NCBI RefSeq assembly: GCF_022458985.1
Contig: NC_061775.1
Coordinates: forward strand, 25,564,319-25,628,318
Source of the DNA: Mugil cephalus
Taxonomy: Eukaryota > Chordata > Actinopteri > Mugiliformes > Mugilidae
Length of the DNA: 64,000 nt
Direction: 5' to 3'
Position 1 is the first letter of the stretch. Each line of letters begins with the position of its first letter. Below, piece after piece: positions 44,890 through 57,884 of this stretch. Under the pieces are notes generated by a model. The model was not told where the DNA came from, did no database searches, and was given only the letters and a program-made list of their open reading frames with translations. The translations under genes were made by a program, and so were the position numbers.

Positions 44890-46850
44890 TTGATGAACAA
44901 GCTAAAGTTTCCAAAGAAAAATAAGACTTCTGTCTTGTGTTATGTTATTAAAGATAAGATATGCCCTCATTCATCCCACTAGGAATCACATCACAGTGCA
45001 CATATGGGTGGACTAAAGAATAAAAGTAAGATATATTACAAACAAACAATGTTCAGCATTCAAGTAAGAAAATATGGGCAATGAGTTTTCTTTATATGCT
45101 ATACACACACATACCTGCAGCTGGTAAAAACAGGTATAAATATATATGTGCATGTGGACATGAATTAGGAAAAACAGTTACTTTTTGTGAAAAACTGTCC
45201 TTTAAAGTCTTTTTTTATGTAATTTTTGCACTTTCATGCAAATTCGATAATACACGGTCTAATACATGTAACATTCACAGGGTCTGATGTAGAAAAAGTA
45301 GCAGAAACCCACAAATCGTCCATTCGTCGCCGTGCGTCTGTGAAAAGGCTTTACGTGCCGTCGTTTGGCCTCTAAGTGGAACCCCGCTGTTTGTGTGCAC
45401 CGATCCTCATCATGTCGGAACATATGTTTCAATACCGGGGGCCCTGATCATCAGATCAACATGAATTTGATGCCCCGCCGAGGATTAATTTGCTCTCCGT
45501 CCTTTCTAAAGAGCCTTAAGAGCGCATGGGGTCTCTAAGAGGGTAACTGGTTGTATTCAGGAATAATTCCTCACGCAGAGACAGCAGATGCTCCTGTCTG
45601 TCTGCCGGCTGTCAGGAGGGCATCACCGCAGGGACCGGAGAAATAGATCTGGGAGAGGTGCACTTCAAAATATCTGATGCAGAATAAAAAAAAAAGGGGG
45701 TGATAATACGAGCTCTCTTTGCTGTCAACATGACAACTTTCTGCTTTGCAATTCGTTCTGATGAATGATGGGGGGGGGGGGTTTATGTTGGATTTGACCG
45801 CGTGCAGTGAAGCGAGGGGGTAATCAAAACGGGGAGGGGAGGGGAGGGGGGGCTGTGATAAAACTTGAGCAGCCAGATGCCGATTCCGAGACATGCAGGG
45901 TGAATCACGTGCAGCATCAGCCCTCAGGACGCCATTAGCGGCGGCGCTTCTTTGTGCATTTCCACGGAAGTGGTGAGAATGTGCATTTGTGCTGCCCCAC
46001 TTCCCCCCTTCCTCCTTCCTTACCCGACGCCTGGGAACACCTTACAGGGGAAGGGGTGCATCCCCACTCCCGGGGTGATGCAGATGGTCCGTGCATTATA
46101 CAACGCGAGGAACTGCATTAAACATGAGGACTGACCACATCGGCCCCTCTTTACTGGAGGAGCTAATGTTCCAGATGCTTGAGGACGCTCTATATGAAGC
46201 ATATTATCACAGAGAAGTTAAAAATAATAATAATAATATGCTTCAGGTTGATGATGCTTTTAATATTTCTTTGTGTTGTATCGCTCAGCAGCTTAAATAT
46301 ATCATGAACCCCTTAAAAACGTACTAATTCATCCGTGTTATCTGTCAGTTTTCCTGTTAGCGGATGTGCAGAATTAATGTTTTGTTCATTTAATATGAAT
46401 TAATACTTTATTTGTTCATAACAGGTCAGAAGGGACACAACCCCCACCCCACATCATTAGTTCTTCCACACATCTTTCATGCTTTCTTTTCCATAGGAGA
46501 CACTTCCTCGTTGGTGCTTGCAGATGTGGCCACTAGTTGGTAGCCTTGTCCTTTTTATTTCATTCAGACAGAAACATACCTGTGGTTAAGTCTAATTTTT
46601 CCAAGTCCTGATGAGAAGGGTTAATTGCGCGGGACATTTGTGGCCAGAGATAAATCCACCGCACGTTTCCTGACGTGTTTTTTTTTTTTTTTTTGTTTTA
46701 TATTTAGCCATCAGGTGATTTGTTTTGGTCACGATCCGCGAGGCGCGCTCGTTCTTCCGAACAGCTGTGCGAGTTCACGAGTGACTAAAGTTTACAGAGC
46801 AGAAATATGAAAACACAGAGAGGGCACACCCCTCCCCTCCCCTCCTTCGG
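44890..46850. other. Upstream region of nos1ap, no gene seen
   Basis: 45390-45660 is a stretch of mixed, non-repetitive, GC-balanced sequence with homeobox-type taatt words and may be a conserved regulatory element. G-rich runs are at 45771-45781 and 45831-45851. No coding exon supported. Confidence 0.4.
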
Positions 46851-46854
46851 TTTT

Positions 46855-47381
46855 GCGTAGGTGTCGTTCAGGTTGTTTCCCGTGCTCGTGTGCAGAGGAA
46901 AAACCAGAAAAAAAGTGGGCAGGCGCCGGAGCTCGAGCCACTCCTCCAGCGGGGCCGCGGTGCGCCTCTGTTCCAATGGAAACAGGTGGGATCCCCGGAC
47001 TCCTCCAATCACACCCCTCCCTCTCCTCTCTCCCTTCCTGCCTCGGTGCGCGGGGGGAGAGTCCACAACCGGAGGCAGGACCCAGACCAACTTCCCACTA
47101 CTCGCCACCGGAAAAGTCAGGAAAAGGCATCTGTGTCCGCATGACGCCGTGTCCGTCGGCCTGTGTGCGGGTTCAGAGTTGAGCGGCGGCGCTGTCGAGG
47201 GCGGTGTAAGAGCTGGGACGCTTCTCCGCGATGGAGAACATCTACTGACCGGATTTGGAATAGTTTTTCCTTTTTCCTTTTTTATTTTTATTTTTTTATT
47301 TTTTAAAAGTTGGATTTATCTCCGCTATAAACCGACCACGACTCGTTTTCCTCTCGGTTCACCTCCGGCAGCGCTGTGGAA
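46855..47381 (+). promoter_or_regulatory. nos1ap promoter/5' UTR region, GC-rich and TATA-less
   Basis: GC- and CpG-rich DNA upstream of the nos1ap start, with no TATA box at a useful distance. Two short upstream ORFs are visible: 47141-47182 (13 codons plus stop) and 47231-47248 (MENIY then stop), the second in a good initiation context (G at -3 and +4). The transcription start is not determinable from sequence alone. Confidence 0.5.
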
Positions 47382-47908
47382 ATGCCCGGAAAAACCAAGT
47401 ACAACCTCGTTGATGATGGGCACGATTTGAGGATCCCGCTGCACAACGAGGAAGCGTTCCAGCATGGGATCAACTTCGAGGCTAAGGTGAATTAAAACCG
47501 ACCTCAAAGTGTCTAAAATGTCCAGTGGTTAACGCTCGAGTTAAAGTTAAACACGCGCTCCTCCTCAGCCAAACCCGTGCGTAAAAAGCTTTAACATTCA
47601 AAACCAAGTCGAGCCAACTGAAATAACGACTTCTTTCCTCTTCGCGGGGCTGGAATCTAATCTTTGCTTCCTATTAAAGAAAGTTGTAAATCAGTTAATA
47701 ATTACCCCAAACAGTTTGTCAGCGTGTTAAATTCTACTAAACGCCAGGTGTTTGTTGCACTAACGCGTCCTACCTGTCATACCCCCCTTCCCTTCCCTTC
47801 CCCTCTCCTCTCCTTCCCCTCTCCTCCTAACCACAGTACATCGGCAGCCTGGACGTGGCGCGGCCGAGCAGCCGAGTGGAGATCGTGGCCGCGATGAGGA
47901 GAATACGG
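47382..47908 (+). CDS. nos1ap: NOS1 adaptor protein (CAPON), coding exons 1-2 (partial, 5' end)
   Basis: Exon 1 at 47382-47486 encodes [20 protein letters not shown] then [15 protein letters not shown]. Exon 2 at 47837-47908 encodes [20 protein letters not shown] then RRIR. GT-AG borders, both phase 0. Against human NOS1AP only about seven of these 59 residues differ, so identity is secure. This is the start of the PTB (phosphotyrosine-binding) domain; human NOS1AP continues with YEFKAKNIKKKK. That third exon is not seen anywhere to the right edge, so intron 2 exceeds 16 kb and the remaining PTB domain and the C-terminal nNOS PDZ-binding motif lie outside the window. The protein links neuronal nitric oxide synthase to partners such as Dexras1 and affects cardiac repolarisation in mammals. 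Confidence 0.94.
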
Positions 47909-49375
47909 GTGAGTGTGAAGCCTCTCGCAGAACTCCCTTTAAAAATGTGCAAATTTGTCATATTTCCGCTCTTGCGCCGATGAGCGCAGCGCAATTTGAG
48001 CGCTCGGAGATTGACGGCGACCCGCTCCTGTATTCGGCACGTGTTTGACGTAAAAGCAAGTTATATTAGGAGAGCTTTAACTTCATTCTTGAGTTGGTTG
48101 GCTGTCAGGTGTTTGTTTTTTTAAGTGAGTTGAAATAGAACAGTCTGATCTGTGGTTGTTATATTTGACACTGAGTTGCAAATGGAGGATTTTATTCATC
48201 TATTTTCTTATTAATCTTGGAGATTTGCCACTAAAGGATCAGGAAATCACATCAAATCACAAACATGATGCTTAAAGTTATGTGCAAACTGAACTTCCTA
48301 ACTGCATTGTTGTAATTGAGATACACTATGTGAGAGCTCACTTTGAACACATCTCCGTGTTCCAGTGAGCCGACTTTTGAACTGTTTTTGGACTTGTCTG
48401 TCCTGGCAGGACTCCTGGTCTCCAATGTGCTCCGTCACTGTTTTCAAGTTTCCTTTGAAGCAATGCACCGGAGTGTGATCCCCCCCTCCCCACCTCCTCC
48501 ATCTCTATCTCCACCTCCCCCCTCTCTGCCTCTTTCTGCTGTGTAAACCTACGATTTACAGCTTCTTTTTTTTTTCCCAGTTCCACAAAGTGGACTTAAT
48601 CTTAATCAGCGTGTCTGCCAGCGCTGGCAGCCCTCGGCCGGGCCGACTAATGGGTTGTGCCAGTGGTGCGAAGGTATTTGAGGATTATGGTGATGAACCG
48701 GTAGGTGTGCTGTGATTAAGTGTCCGAACCACACAGCTGCACAAGCAAACCACCTCATATTTTAGCCATTTCTTCTTTTTATTACCTAATAATTTCACAA
48801 GAATCTGAAAGGAAAATTTGGCGTTTTTATTTTTGGTGTCTTTTGGTTGAGTGCAGGTGGTTGGTGGGGTTTTTTGCGGTGCATGAAGCTCTCCCAGATA
48901 CTTGTGCGTAATGTTCTCTCTGGCCTTTTCTTTAAAAGAAGCGACCTGCTCCTATAAAGTGGACCTCCCAGTGTGCTGCCATAGCAGCTGTTGTTGTTGT
49001 TGGCAGGAAGGCCGGCTTTGGTTTGGCTCTTCCAGTGTGAAAGTGGTTTGACACCGGCTTGACGACACAATGGGGGGAAACCGCAGGTATCTAACTTGAG
49101 AGGGAGGTCACGCTGGAAATCCGCTGTTCAGCTACTGGAGCCGGAGCATCTGAATTCATTTGTTTTACATTTGGTTACAAGTAAACCAAAGAAATCTACA
49201 CGGACTCGTGATTTAAGAAGCACAGAGAAGGTAAAACCGCTAACAAATGAAAAGTGATTGGTTTTTACAGAATCCTGTAAGTGTTGAGTGAAACAAGACT
49301 TTATTCGGACCAGGAAGCACCACTATCTTCAGCGCTCGATCGCATGCGATGATTCTTTTTCTGTTCTTGTGCCGC
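47909..49375 (+). other. nos1ap intron 2, first part
   Basis: Donor gtgagt at 47909. A compact GC-balanced stretch at 48590-48680 may be conserved. Otherwise ordinary intron with C-rich (48480-48530) and T-rich runs. Confidence 0.5.
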
Positions 49376-49378
49376 TCG

Positions 49379-49652
49379 AACGGTCTCATTCCCACAGTCG
49401 GGAAGTCGTATCTCTCACTTCGGTGAGTTCATGCGCTTTGAAGTCAGAATGTGGAAAGAGCTCGGACTCTGCAGACGAGATGCGTTGCTGCCGACGTGAT
49501 TTAATTCTCGCTGGTTGTTTCCAGCGTTTTCCAGGGGAAATGTGATAATAACGACAGTAATGATAGGTGTGGCGCTAGTGCTCGTGTCTGCCACATTTGT
49601 GCGTTTATGACAATAAATTCAATTTGACAATTCGGTTGAATTTCTAAGGAGA
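49379..49652 (+). repeat. Dispersed repeat family B, copy 2
   Basis: Same order and orientation as 44519-44758, ending tttatgacaataaattcaat and ttctaagga. Not flanked by the 121-bp duplication seen around copy 1. Confidence 0.7.
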
Positions 49653-49659
49653 AACGCTC

Positions 49660-50079
49660 CCTGTTAGCAGGAAGGATGACGCACGCATCTGAATAAAACA
49701 GCACGTGCAGCATCTGCACACGTTACTTTTTCCCTTTTATTTGATCGTCGCACGAACCTCTGCTTCTTCCACGGATCAATCAAAACTCCTCCCGCGCCTT
49801 CGGTTTGTGTAGCTTATTGCAGTCGGAGCTACGTGACGGCCTTTTGGTCCCGGTTGAGTCTGAAAATATGAACCGACTCTTGATTTATTCAGAAACAAAG
49901 CAGCTTTTTGGTCAGAATACTGATCGTTTGAGCCCCGTGGACCGATGGGAAGCTCTGACCGTGGTGCAGATGCCGGGGGAAAGCGCTGGGGAGGTGTGTG
50001 CTGACAAAGCACAGCAAACATGTGGATTAGAGGCTTCTACTCTACTCTATCCGCTGAACCAGCTACCGTATATACACAT

Positions 50080-50134
<55 letters not shown>

Positions 50135-53085
50135 TGTGTGGCAGCACTGTGGGCGTCGTTGTAATTAGCAGAGTAGAGAATGAATGCAGGCCCTTGGACA
50201 AAGTTTCCACTCCTTTTCGCATGCGTATTCACTGATTTGAATGCAGAAAATATGTTCTCGTGTGAAGGTAACACAGCCGCAGACAGAGAGTTGACCTTGA
50301 CTCTTCTTCTGGTAACTTTTATGAGCAGATAATCAACGCGAGAAACCCGGTTAAAGCAGAAATCGTTCCTCGCTTTTTATTGGTTGCATTATTGCGGGTG
50401 CTGCTGATTTGTGAGTAAACCGGGTAATTGTCTATATCTCTAACCTACTTGCGGGTTTCTCATTTCTCAAAGCCGACCCCGGCTCGTTTCTAGTTTCCGT
50501 GTAACTTCCCGCTTCTGAAAGAAAGTTTTGTAAAACGACGCCCCCCCTTTTCCCCAAGATTTCCGTCGGCCTCGCTTTTTTCTGCCGCGTCAGACGGAGC
50601 TGTGGGGGGGGGGGTTGCAACCGCTTGATGTATGGTGTCATTGTTCATTGTGTGTGTGCATGAGTCACCTGCGAGCCGGTAGCTGATAATAAAGCAATGA
50701 TATGGCAAAGCAGGAAACGGCCACGTACAGTAGCGCAGCAGCACGTACAACAAAAACACAGTCACACACATAAACACACACATTGTGTTGCACGTTTTCT
50801 CCTGAGTGATTAATCACTGTTCCCAGAATCAGACGGGGAGGGGGGAAACACACTTCACACTTGGGAAAACTATTTAACCTTTACTCGGAAAAACTTCCCA
50901 GTTCATTGAGGACATCTTTATTTGTATTTTTCTGTTTACGGTGTAAACTCACAGTTGCTTTCATCTAGATTATAGTTTAGAAAGTGAGGAATAAATGGAG
51001 GGAATGAAAAAAAACTATAACACCACCTTGACTTTTTCCTTGCGGCCGACTCTAAAAGTGAAGATCCCATATTTCACAAAGGTCTCCATAAATTACATTT
51101 ATTATCATCACCACCTGTCAAAATCCAGCAGCAGTTTATCCGGTTAAAAGAAGAGGACCTTTGCGGTGAATTACCGGGATTAATTTCTCATTAATCTGCC
51201 TTTGCTGGGTTAACCGACTGTGGGAAGATTGAGCTGCAAGGGATGAGAAGATTAGATGCGTCTGAGGAGATGTTTGAGGAAGCTGAATGAGCAAAGTGGT
51301 GCAAAATTAAAAGAAAAAATAACCTTAACCGTAACCCCGGCTGCAAGGCTGAACCTGTTTAAGAGCTGACAAGAAAACACAGAAGTAGTCGGGCAGGAGT
51401 CCTGAATTCGTGACTTCATTCATCCACCGTGCCACGCTGTCCTTTCAGGGATCAATACAGCATCACATTCACATGACCCAGATATAATCTCTGTGGTGAG
51501 TCAGAAGAATTACCTGTGACAGCTCGGATAAGTGACTCAGCAAGGTGATTATATGGTTGTTAGAACCTTTTGACTTTAGATACACTGTGTACACAGGGAA
51601 ATACACACAACGCAGTGTAAACACTCGTAACGTTGCGATGACTGTCTTGGCACAATCCCCATCAGGACCTTGTGTTCATTTCATGCAGAGACACCTCTAA
51701 TTACTGCAGGCGAAAGAAATGCAAATGAATTCAAATCATAGAATGGACTTCAAAACAAACTGTTGACGTTTTATTAAGGAAGTGCGGCATTTATCGTTCG
51801 AGGAGCGAGAATCAGCTAATTATATGCTGCACAAACACAGGTGATTCCGTCACACGTGGGTAACTTTAAGTGTCTGCGTTCACACCTGGCTATAAAATGC
51901 ATGTTCGCATGCGTCACCAACCGGCGCTCGAGATCCAAATTAAGTTTGGAGCTAATTGAATTTGTGGTACATGAGAATATTGTAACGCCTGCTGTCTTAA
52001 ATGGATATCTACCACTTGTCTTGCATGCATCATGGCTCAAACATATTTTGGAGCAAATTCAAAAGCGTGAAGTTATTTTAGAGACATGCACAATGCAAAA
52101 TATGGATATTGCAAAACTTTCATTGGTGCACTTTAATGTCCATCAACTTGATTCTTGATAAACAGACATTTTATTTTAGCTAAAATCTCTGAGATCGTTA
52201 CTTTTAAGTCTTTTTAAGAACTTTAAATTTCAAATGAATGGATAAATTGGAGAAAAGAGAATAAATAAATTAAGTAAAAAGAGCAACGTCGTGTATTTTG
52301 ACCCACCTCTTACCCATAAACTTTTAATTAACAGCAGCTGGAGTTAACCCTGCCTCGGTTTGATTGGCATTAACAAGATTTAGAAGCTCCGTGCGACTGT
52401 GCGATTAATCTGCATGGATTAATAGATCCACATCCCTGCAGAGGTCTCGAAACGCTCTCTTTCATCAGTTCCCCTTTCTTTACCTCGTGATGAATGTGTT
52501 CCATCAGCAGCGAAAACCCTGAAAGGTGATGGCTGTGTTTTGCAGTGGGATCCCTTTCACTACCGTGGAACGCCACGCGGAAAGCTGCAGAGTTGCTAAA
52601 CCTCCCTTAAAACTCACCGAAAAAGCGTTTTAATCCATTAAAAGACGTCACAGTGGAGGAGTGGCGTTGAAGAACCAGCATTTATTGTGAAATATGTCCA
52701 CAGTTCATGTGGCCAGAAAGAAGCGGGAGCACAGCCAAGCTCAGTTTATTAAGAGCTTGGCAATCTTGGCTGGCATTCTCCATACATGCCTGCGTACAGT
52801 CCCGGCCTCACCACAGCAACAGTGGTGCAGTAACTACATGTTCAGCAAGAGACGAGGCTGAATCTGAAATGTCAGGTCAGCGGAGACATTGTCATGAGCT
52901 CAGTTTACCTCATCGTGTTATAAAACATGATGCAAAGCGTCTTAAAGCAGAAGAGTGCAAAACCTATTGACCGTTTCTTTTTGAAGTGGGCGGTATTTCT
53001 ATGGGAAAGGTGCCCTTCACATGGAGACATATCCACAATCTGTAGCCTGATGTAACCACATTGAGTTTGTATCAGAATATGAATC
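49660..53085 (+). other. nos1ap intron 2, middle part
   Basis: Contains the TA microsatellite and possible conserved stretches at 51140-51250 and 51400-51560. No exon found. Confidence 0.45.
50068..50132. repeat. (CA)n(TA)n microsatellite
   Basis: tatacacatacacacacaca passes into about 20 TA units. Likely unstable and hard to assemble. Confidence 0.95.
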
Positions 53086-53089
53086 TGGT

Positions 53090-53310
53090 TTCACTCCATT
53101 TGGATTTCATTATGCAACATGTTTCAACCCAGAAAGAGGAAAGAAAATACCTCTACATGCAACTGGATAGTCCTACAACTGATCACACATTCAACTGCAC
53201 AACACTCAGATCACATGTGTGTGTGTGCATCACTGCATAAAGCCCGAAGGACTTGATTGGTCCTGACAGATCTTTGTCATAGGATAATCAGTTCCCAACA
53301 GAGGGGTCCT
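53090..53310 (+). repeat. Dispersed repeat, related to 4980-5250
   Basis: acctctacatgcaactggat and agtcctacaactgatcac, then acactcagatcacatgtgtg and cagttcccaac, parallel the copy at 4980-5250. Confidence 0.45.
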
Positions 53311-53319
53311 TGCTTGATT

Positions 53320-56160
53320 GAAGCCCCGTGCACATATGAAGTGATTTGATCATCGCCCGTCGTTTTGAAGCTGCTCAGTCAAAGTTTGCGTTGCCTGGGT
53401 AACCGGTGTATATTTTCTACTCCACACTTCCAAGTAAAACAAAAAAAATGTTCATACTGTAGGGGGAATTATTTATGATTATATGATTTCAGAAATGCAG
53501 AATGCAACTGTACAGTTTGGGTTTGTTGGCGGCTGCGACGAAGAGCGTCTCCTCCGTCACAGTGCGATTGAAGTGGCAGGAACCACAGTTGTAGACGTCG
53601 TGTGTGCTTTCATGAGTCGGTTTGGAAGATGAACCGATCATTGCAACCTCCGAGAAAACCATTTCGATGTGACTGAAGTGGCCGTCATGTCAATTGCGTT
53701 GCCTTAAAATTGAGAGGTTTGCTTGGTGCAACTTGCCATATTTGATTGACATTCACATGATCACTGGTAATCTCGTCCTATCTGTAGGAGTGGTTCAAAT
53801 TATAATTTTATTCTAACAAACAAGAATCTAGAATTTCAGCAGAATAGTGTGAGTGAATATTCCCTTCCACTGGACAAAGGAAGGTGAATGCAGCTTGCCA
53901 ACAGAAGTTGTCTGACTGGTTAATAAAACGTTGTTTGCTCTCATAAAGGTGTGAGTGCTTTATAGATCTCCGATATTGGCTCCTTGATAGAACCGCCCAC
54001 GCAAGAGATTTGCAGCAGAGGCAGCTTCTTTCTCCCCTGAATATATATATATATATGTTTGAACATTGGGAGTTCTCTTTATTTCAGGTGCATTCATGTG
54101 ACTCTACTTTAATATTCTTTGGAAACCTAATACCAAAACCAGAGCTCAGTCATTTTTTACATTAAAGGGTTCAAACGTGCATAATGAAACTGACTCCTGT
54201 AGAATGATTAGTTGTGATGGTTTTATTTTGTTGAGACAGCGACAAGCTATGACTCGCTGAGTCTTTGTATGTACGGTACAGAAACTCTAAGCAAATTGCT
54301 GTTGACAGCGAAACAGACAATGGAAAATAGTGGAGAAAGGTCACCCTGCTTCATGTGTTGGGCTCAATGGGCACGAAGGGGATTGGAGAGGTTGGAGGAA
54401 ATTTATGAAAATGCTTAAAAACATACCGACCCATCCTGGTTGCCTAGTTCTTGGTCCTGGCCCCGTGTTTTATTTTTTTTATTGCCGCTCTCCTAGATGT
54501 GTTTTCTGGTCGGGGCTGTGGCGTATTTGCCGTCGTTTTGCTCTCACTTGTGTGCGCTTGCCGCCTCATTTAAGAATCGCAGGACAAATTTAAAAACAGT
54601 GATGCCTCTGAGTAGGAACCCGGCAGCAGGAGCATCTGCCAGTCCATAAAGGTTATTGCCACATTTTTCAGACATGGATGATCAACGGGGGCCTATTGGA
54701 AAGAGAGAGGGGGGGTGCTTGTCTGGCACCTGTGCATAAAATAAAAACGTGTTTTCCTGTTACAGTTTTGAAGCATGAATTTAGCCAAAGATGATGTAGA
54801 GGTCGTCTTAGAAAGTTTTCCTCTGTTTTGCCGTCCTCACTGCTGGTTTGATTCTGGCTGAAGCGTTTTGTGTGTACACAGCCCTTTATTTTTCCTGCCC
54901 CTGAGCTCAAAGAATTTGTTCAGAGGCTCTTTTTCTAACTCGAGGTCACAGTTGAAAGGTTAAAAAGTGAGCTAATAATGACCCGCGCATGCTTCGTTAC
55001 CCTCCCTCCCCTTTGCTCCCGCTGCTCCTCAACTTCTTGCAAAAGTGATTGGATTGGTGGATCAGCTGGACGTGATGGGACATTCATCTACACAACTGCC
55101 ACTTTCTCCTGCGCCGGCCGCCAGCGAAAGGCTCGCAGGCAGACTCTAAATCCCATGTAAGTGTATTCATGAAGTGGCTAATGCTTAACTCGCTTTATTG
55201 TTCAGCAAATGGGTTGGCATGCGGCCTGATGGACACGGGTTTACAGGGTTCCTGCTTGCCGTTATTTACCGATGAATCACAAAACGCAATATGGAAACTC
55301 TCTTTTAGCAACAGGTTTGAGTTTGTAAGGATCAATGAATAAAACATGTTAAGCGAGGCGGTTGATTGAATTGAATAATGATTTATTGAGCTCAGTGCCG
55401 CTGGAGGATACTTTTCATGCCAGACGTCAGGGTTGAGATGTGTCATCCACACTCACATTTATTTTAAAATAATGAACGTGGTCTTTGCACTTAATGAATC
55501 TCACCAGGAGAACATCAGTCGTCAGTTTTAGAAAACTATTTTACGCTGTACACGATTATACATTTTATTTTCTATTGCAACTGACAGTCTTACGAATAAA
55601 GATGGACTTGTTCTAAGTATTTGAATGAATTTACACACTAACAATCACATGCTAACCTACTGTGTTAGTGGCAGAATAAGCAAACCAGAACGATTGTTAT
55701 AAACACAGCCTAATGTTCCTTGAGTTAACCTGTTGGTGGTGTTTTTTTTTAACCTATGTAATATACAGGTTTAGTTTCTAGGCCTGTAGTTTTACTTCTA
55801 AATGGTCTTTTGATGATTATAAAATCGAATTGGAGAAATGTTAGTAATGTTAGCATTAATTGTCTTGTGACAATTCCACATTTCGTGGCATTCTGGCAGC
55901 AGCCATCCCCACAGGATGCAGCCTTACAGTTACAGTCTGTAATCCTAATCCTTTTTAGCTTGTGGAGTGTGTAGTGAAGCAACGGTATATATTGGACCTA
56001 GCCACCCACCAAGGGTCTGTTTTTGGGTTGTATTTCCGTACTTTTCTTTTTCACCCTGGGACCTGGATTCATAAAGATTTGGTTCCAGTCACCAAAAGAT
56101 CCGGATCCATTATGGCTGGAAGACTTAAGCGGTTTCACCCCAAAAATCTGATTCCTGTGA
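53320..56160 (+). other. nos1ap intron 2, no feature recognised
   Basis: Short TA run at 54042-54055. No exon, RNA gene or clear repeat. Confidence 0.4.
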
Positions 56161-56164
56161 ACGT

Positions 56165-56341
56165 GGCCCAAGTATCTGTGGGATGATCCACAGAAGCTCC
56201 TCCAACCGAACCCGTAGGACCCACAGGACGTCCTCAGAAGACCCATGTCCATTCTCTGATGACTCACAACTGATCTGGAGGCACAGGAGAAATCTGCACA
56301 ATTTCAGGAAGCTGGTCATAATGTTATGCATGATCGGTGTA
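56165..56341 (-). mobile_element. Tc1-type MITE fragment in nos1ap intron
   Basis: aagtatctgtgggatgatcc and atgtccattctctgatgact, then a terminal repeat ggtcataatgttatgcatga tcggtgta. It matches the reverse complement of the left half of the 23607 copy. The opposite terminal repeat is absent. Confidence 0.65.
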
Positions 56342-56349
56342 TGTTTTCT

Positions 56350-57880
56350 ATGGCCCTCATCAATCTATTTATATCCCTTCTCAACAAGGTGTGTGTCTAG
56401 GCAACCTGGTGCCTTTTTGTTTGTTGCATATTCTCCCACCGTCCCGGTTTCCCTAGTGAAGCTCAGGACTCCACCTTTAAACGTCATCACGTCTCCCCTG
56501 GCTGCTCCGTCTCTGTCTCGACCACAGCTTTTATATGTTCCTCTTCCACAAAGTCTCTTCATCTTGTCCTCTTTCTCCCTCCTCCTCAGTCCTACCTTTT
56601 CTACTCTTCTTTTTATTCTCCACCCCCCCTCTTCATTGCGGGCGGCCCCCTCTTTTTTTTTTTTTTTCCCTTGAACAATCTGTTAGGCCTTGTCACATCT
56701 TCCTGCCCTTCATCAGAGGCCGGCTGAAACTTTTGGCTGATTAACGGGCTCTTTTCTCAGAAGTGCGAGGGCCTTTGTCAGCCCCCGCTGTAACTAATGG
56801 AGACACGGCATTAATTTGATCCCTTCCCTTCTCATAATTAACGCGAGCCATGCCACCGAAATATATCTCGCCCCGCAGATCTTTTTATTAACATTTTAAT
56901 CCCAGGGACGTTAAATAACCCAGAGATAAATATCCACAAACCAGGTTCGCCCCCGTTGGCTCCTGCTGGAAGGAGGAGGGACTGTGTCGGTCATAACGTC
57001 GGGTGTAGACAGGAAATCATTCAGCAAAATTAAAAGGTTGACGTTTATATTTCGACTTATTTGAGCCCTTTCAGGATTTGCAGCCTGTCTGCGACTGCAA
57101 ACTGTTCTTTTTTTTTTCATGTTACAGAGTTTCAGGGAGGATCATGTACTATGTATGAAAGATATAAAGTGTGTTTGCAGTCGGTTTAGTCGGGGAATTA
57201 AGCCTGATCCAGTGAGTCGGTGCAAGACGAAGACGTTCTCCTTTTTTGAGGAGAGTGCACACACATCGTCCTCAGCCTCTAAGCTGGCAATGACAAACTA
57301 GGAAAGCGGGCCTCAAACCGAGTTGTCAGCAGTATTAACTGCTCTCCAATTACAACTTTACCTCCTTTGATACCCCCTCTGATCCCCCCCCTCCACCTTT
57401 CTGCCATATTTGCTTGTACTTCCTCCGCTCTGATTCCGCTGTTCACATCCCACCGCTTCACTCGCTCTGACAAGATAATATAACAGCTCGCATATGCTGC
57501 AGGATTCTCCTACAGTGTTTTATTCAGAATCTTTTTCCCACCCCACACCGACGGTACCATTGCCTCGCGCGCCAACTGGCTCTCCGCCTTCCCCCCTTTC
57601 CTATAAATGTCAGTAGTAAATTGGGAGTCTGGGCTGTGCCCTGAGGTACCTGGCAGGACGGTGGTGATTCAGGAGTGTTGGGAGGGGAGATGTTTCAGCG
57701 CTGAGTTGGTTGCAACTTTGCTGTGGTTGGCCTGCAGCATAAACATGTGAAGGTTGTGTGGAATTAGTTGTGCCTGGCAGGGAAACGAATTTCAAGAAGC
57801 AGAGGAAAGTTCAAGTTCAAGGGAACATCACGATTTTGTCCATAACTTTTTCAAACTACCTTCGATCGTCAGTGATAGAT
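56350..57880 (+). other. nos1ap intron 2, with pyrimidine-rich tract and possible conserved element
   Basis: 56510-56670 is pyrimidine-rich. 56740-56930 is non-repetitive with several taatt/attaa words and may be a conserved non-coding element. No exon. Confidence 0.4.
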
Positions 57881-57884
57881 CGGG

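Noticed and set aside
46853-47430. ORFs of 84-189 codons overlapping the nos1ap 5' region
   Set aside because: They arise from GC-rich 5' UTR sequence, run out of frame across the nos1ap start and its splice donor region, and show no family signature.
51841-52158. 105-codon ORF in nos1ap intron 2 as a missing exon
   Set aside because: Its translation does not match the NOS1AP PTB domain (expected to start YEFKAKN), and no suitable acceptor/donor pair flanks it.
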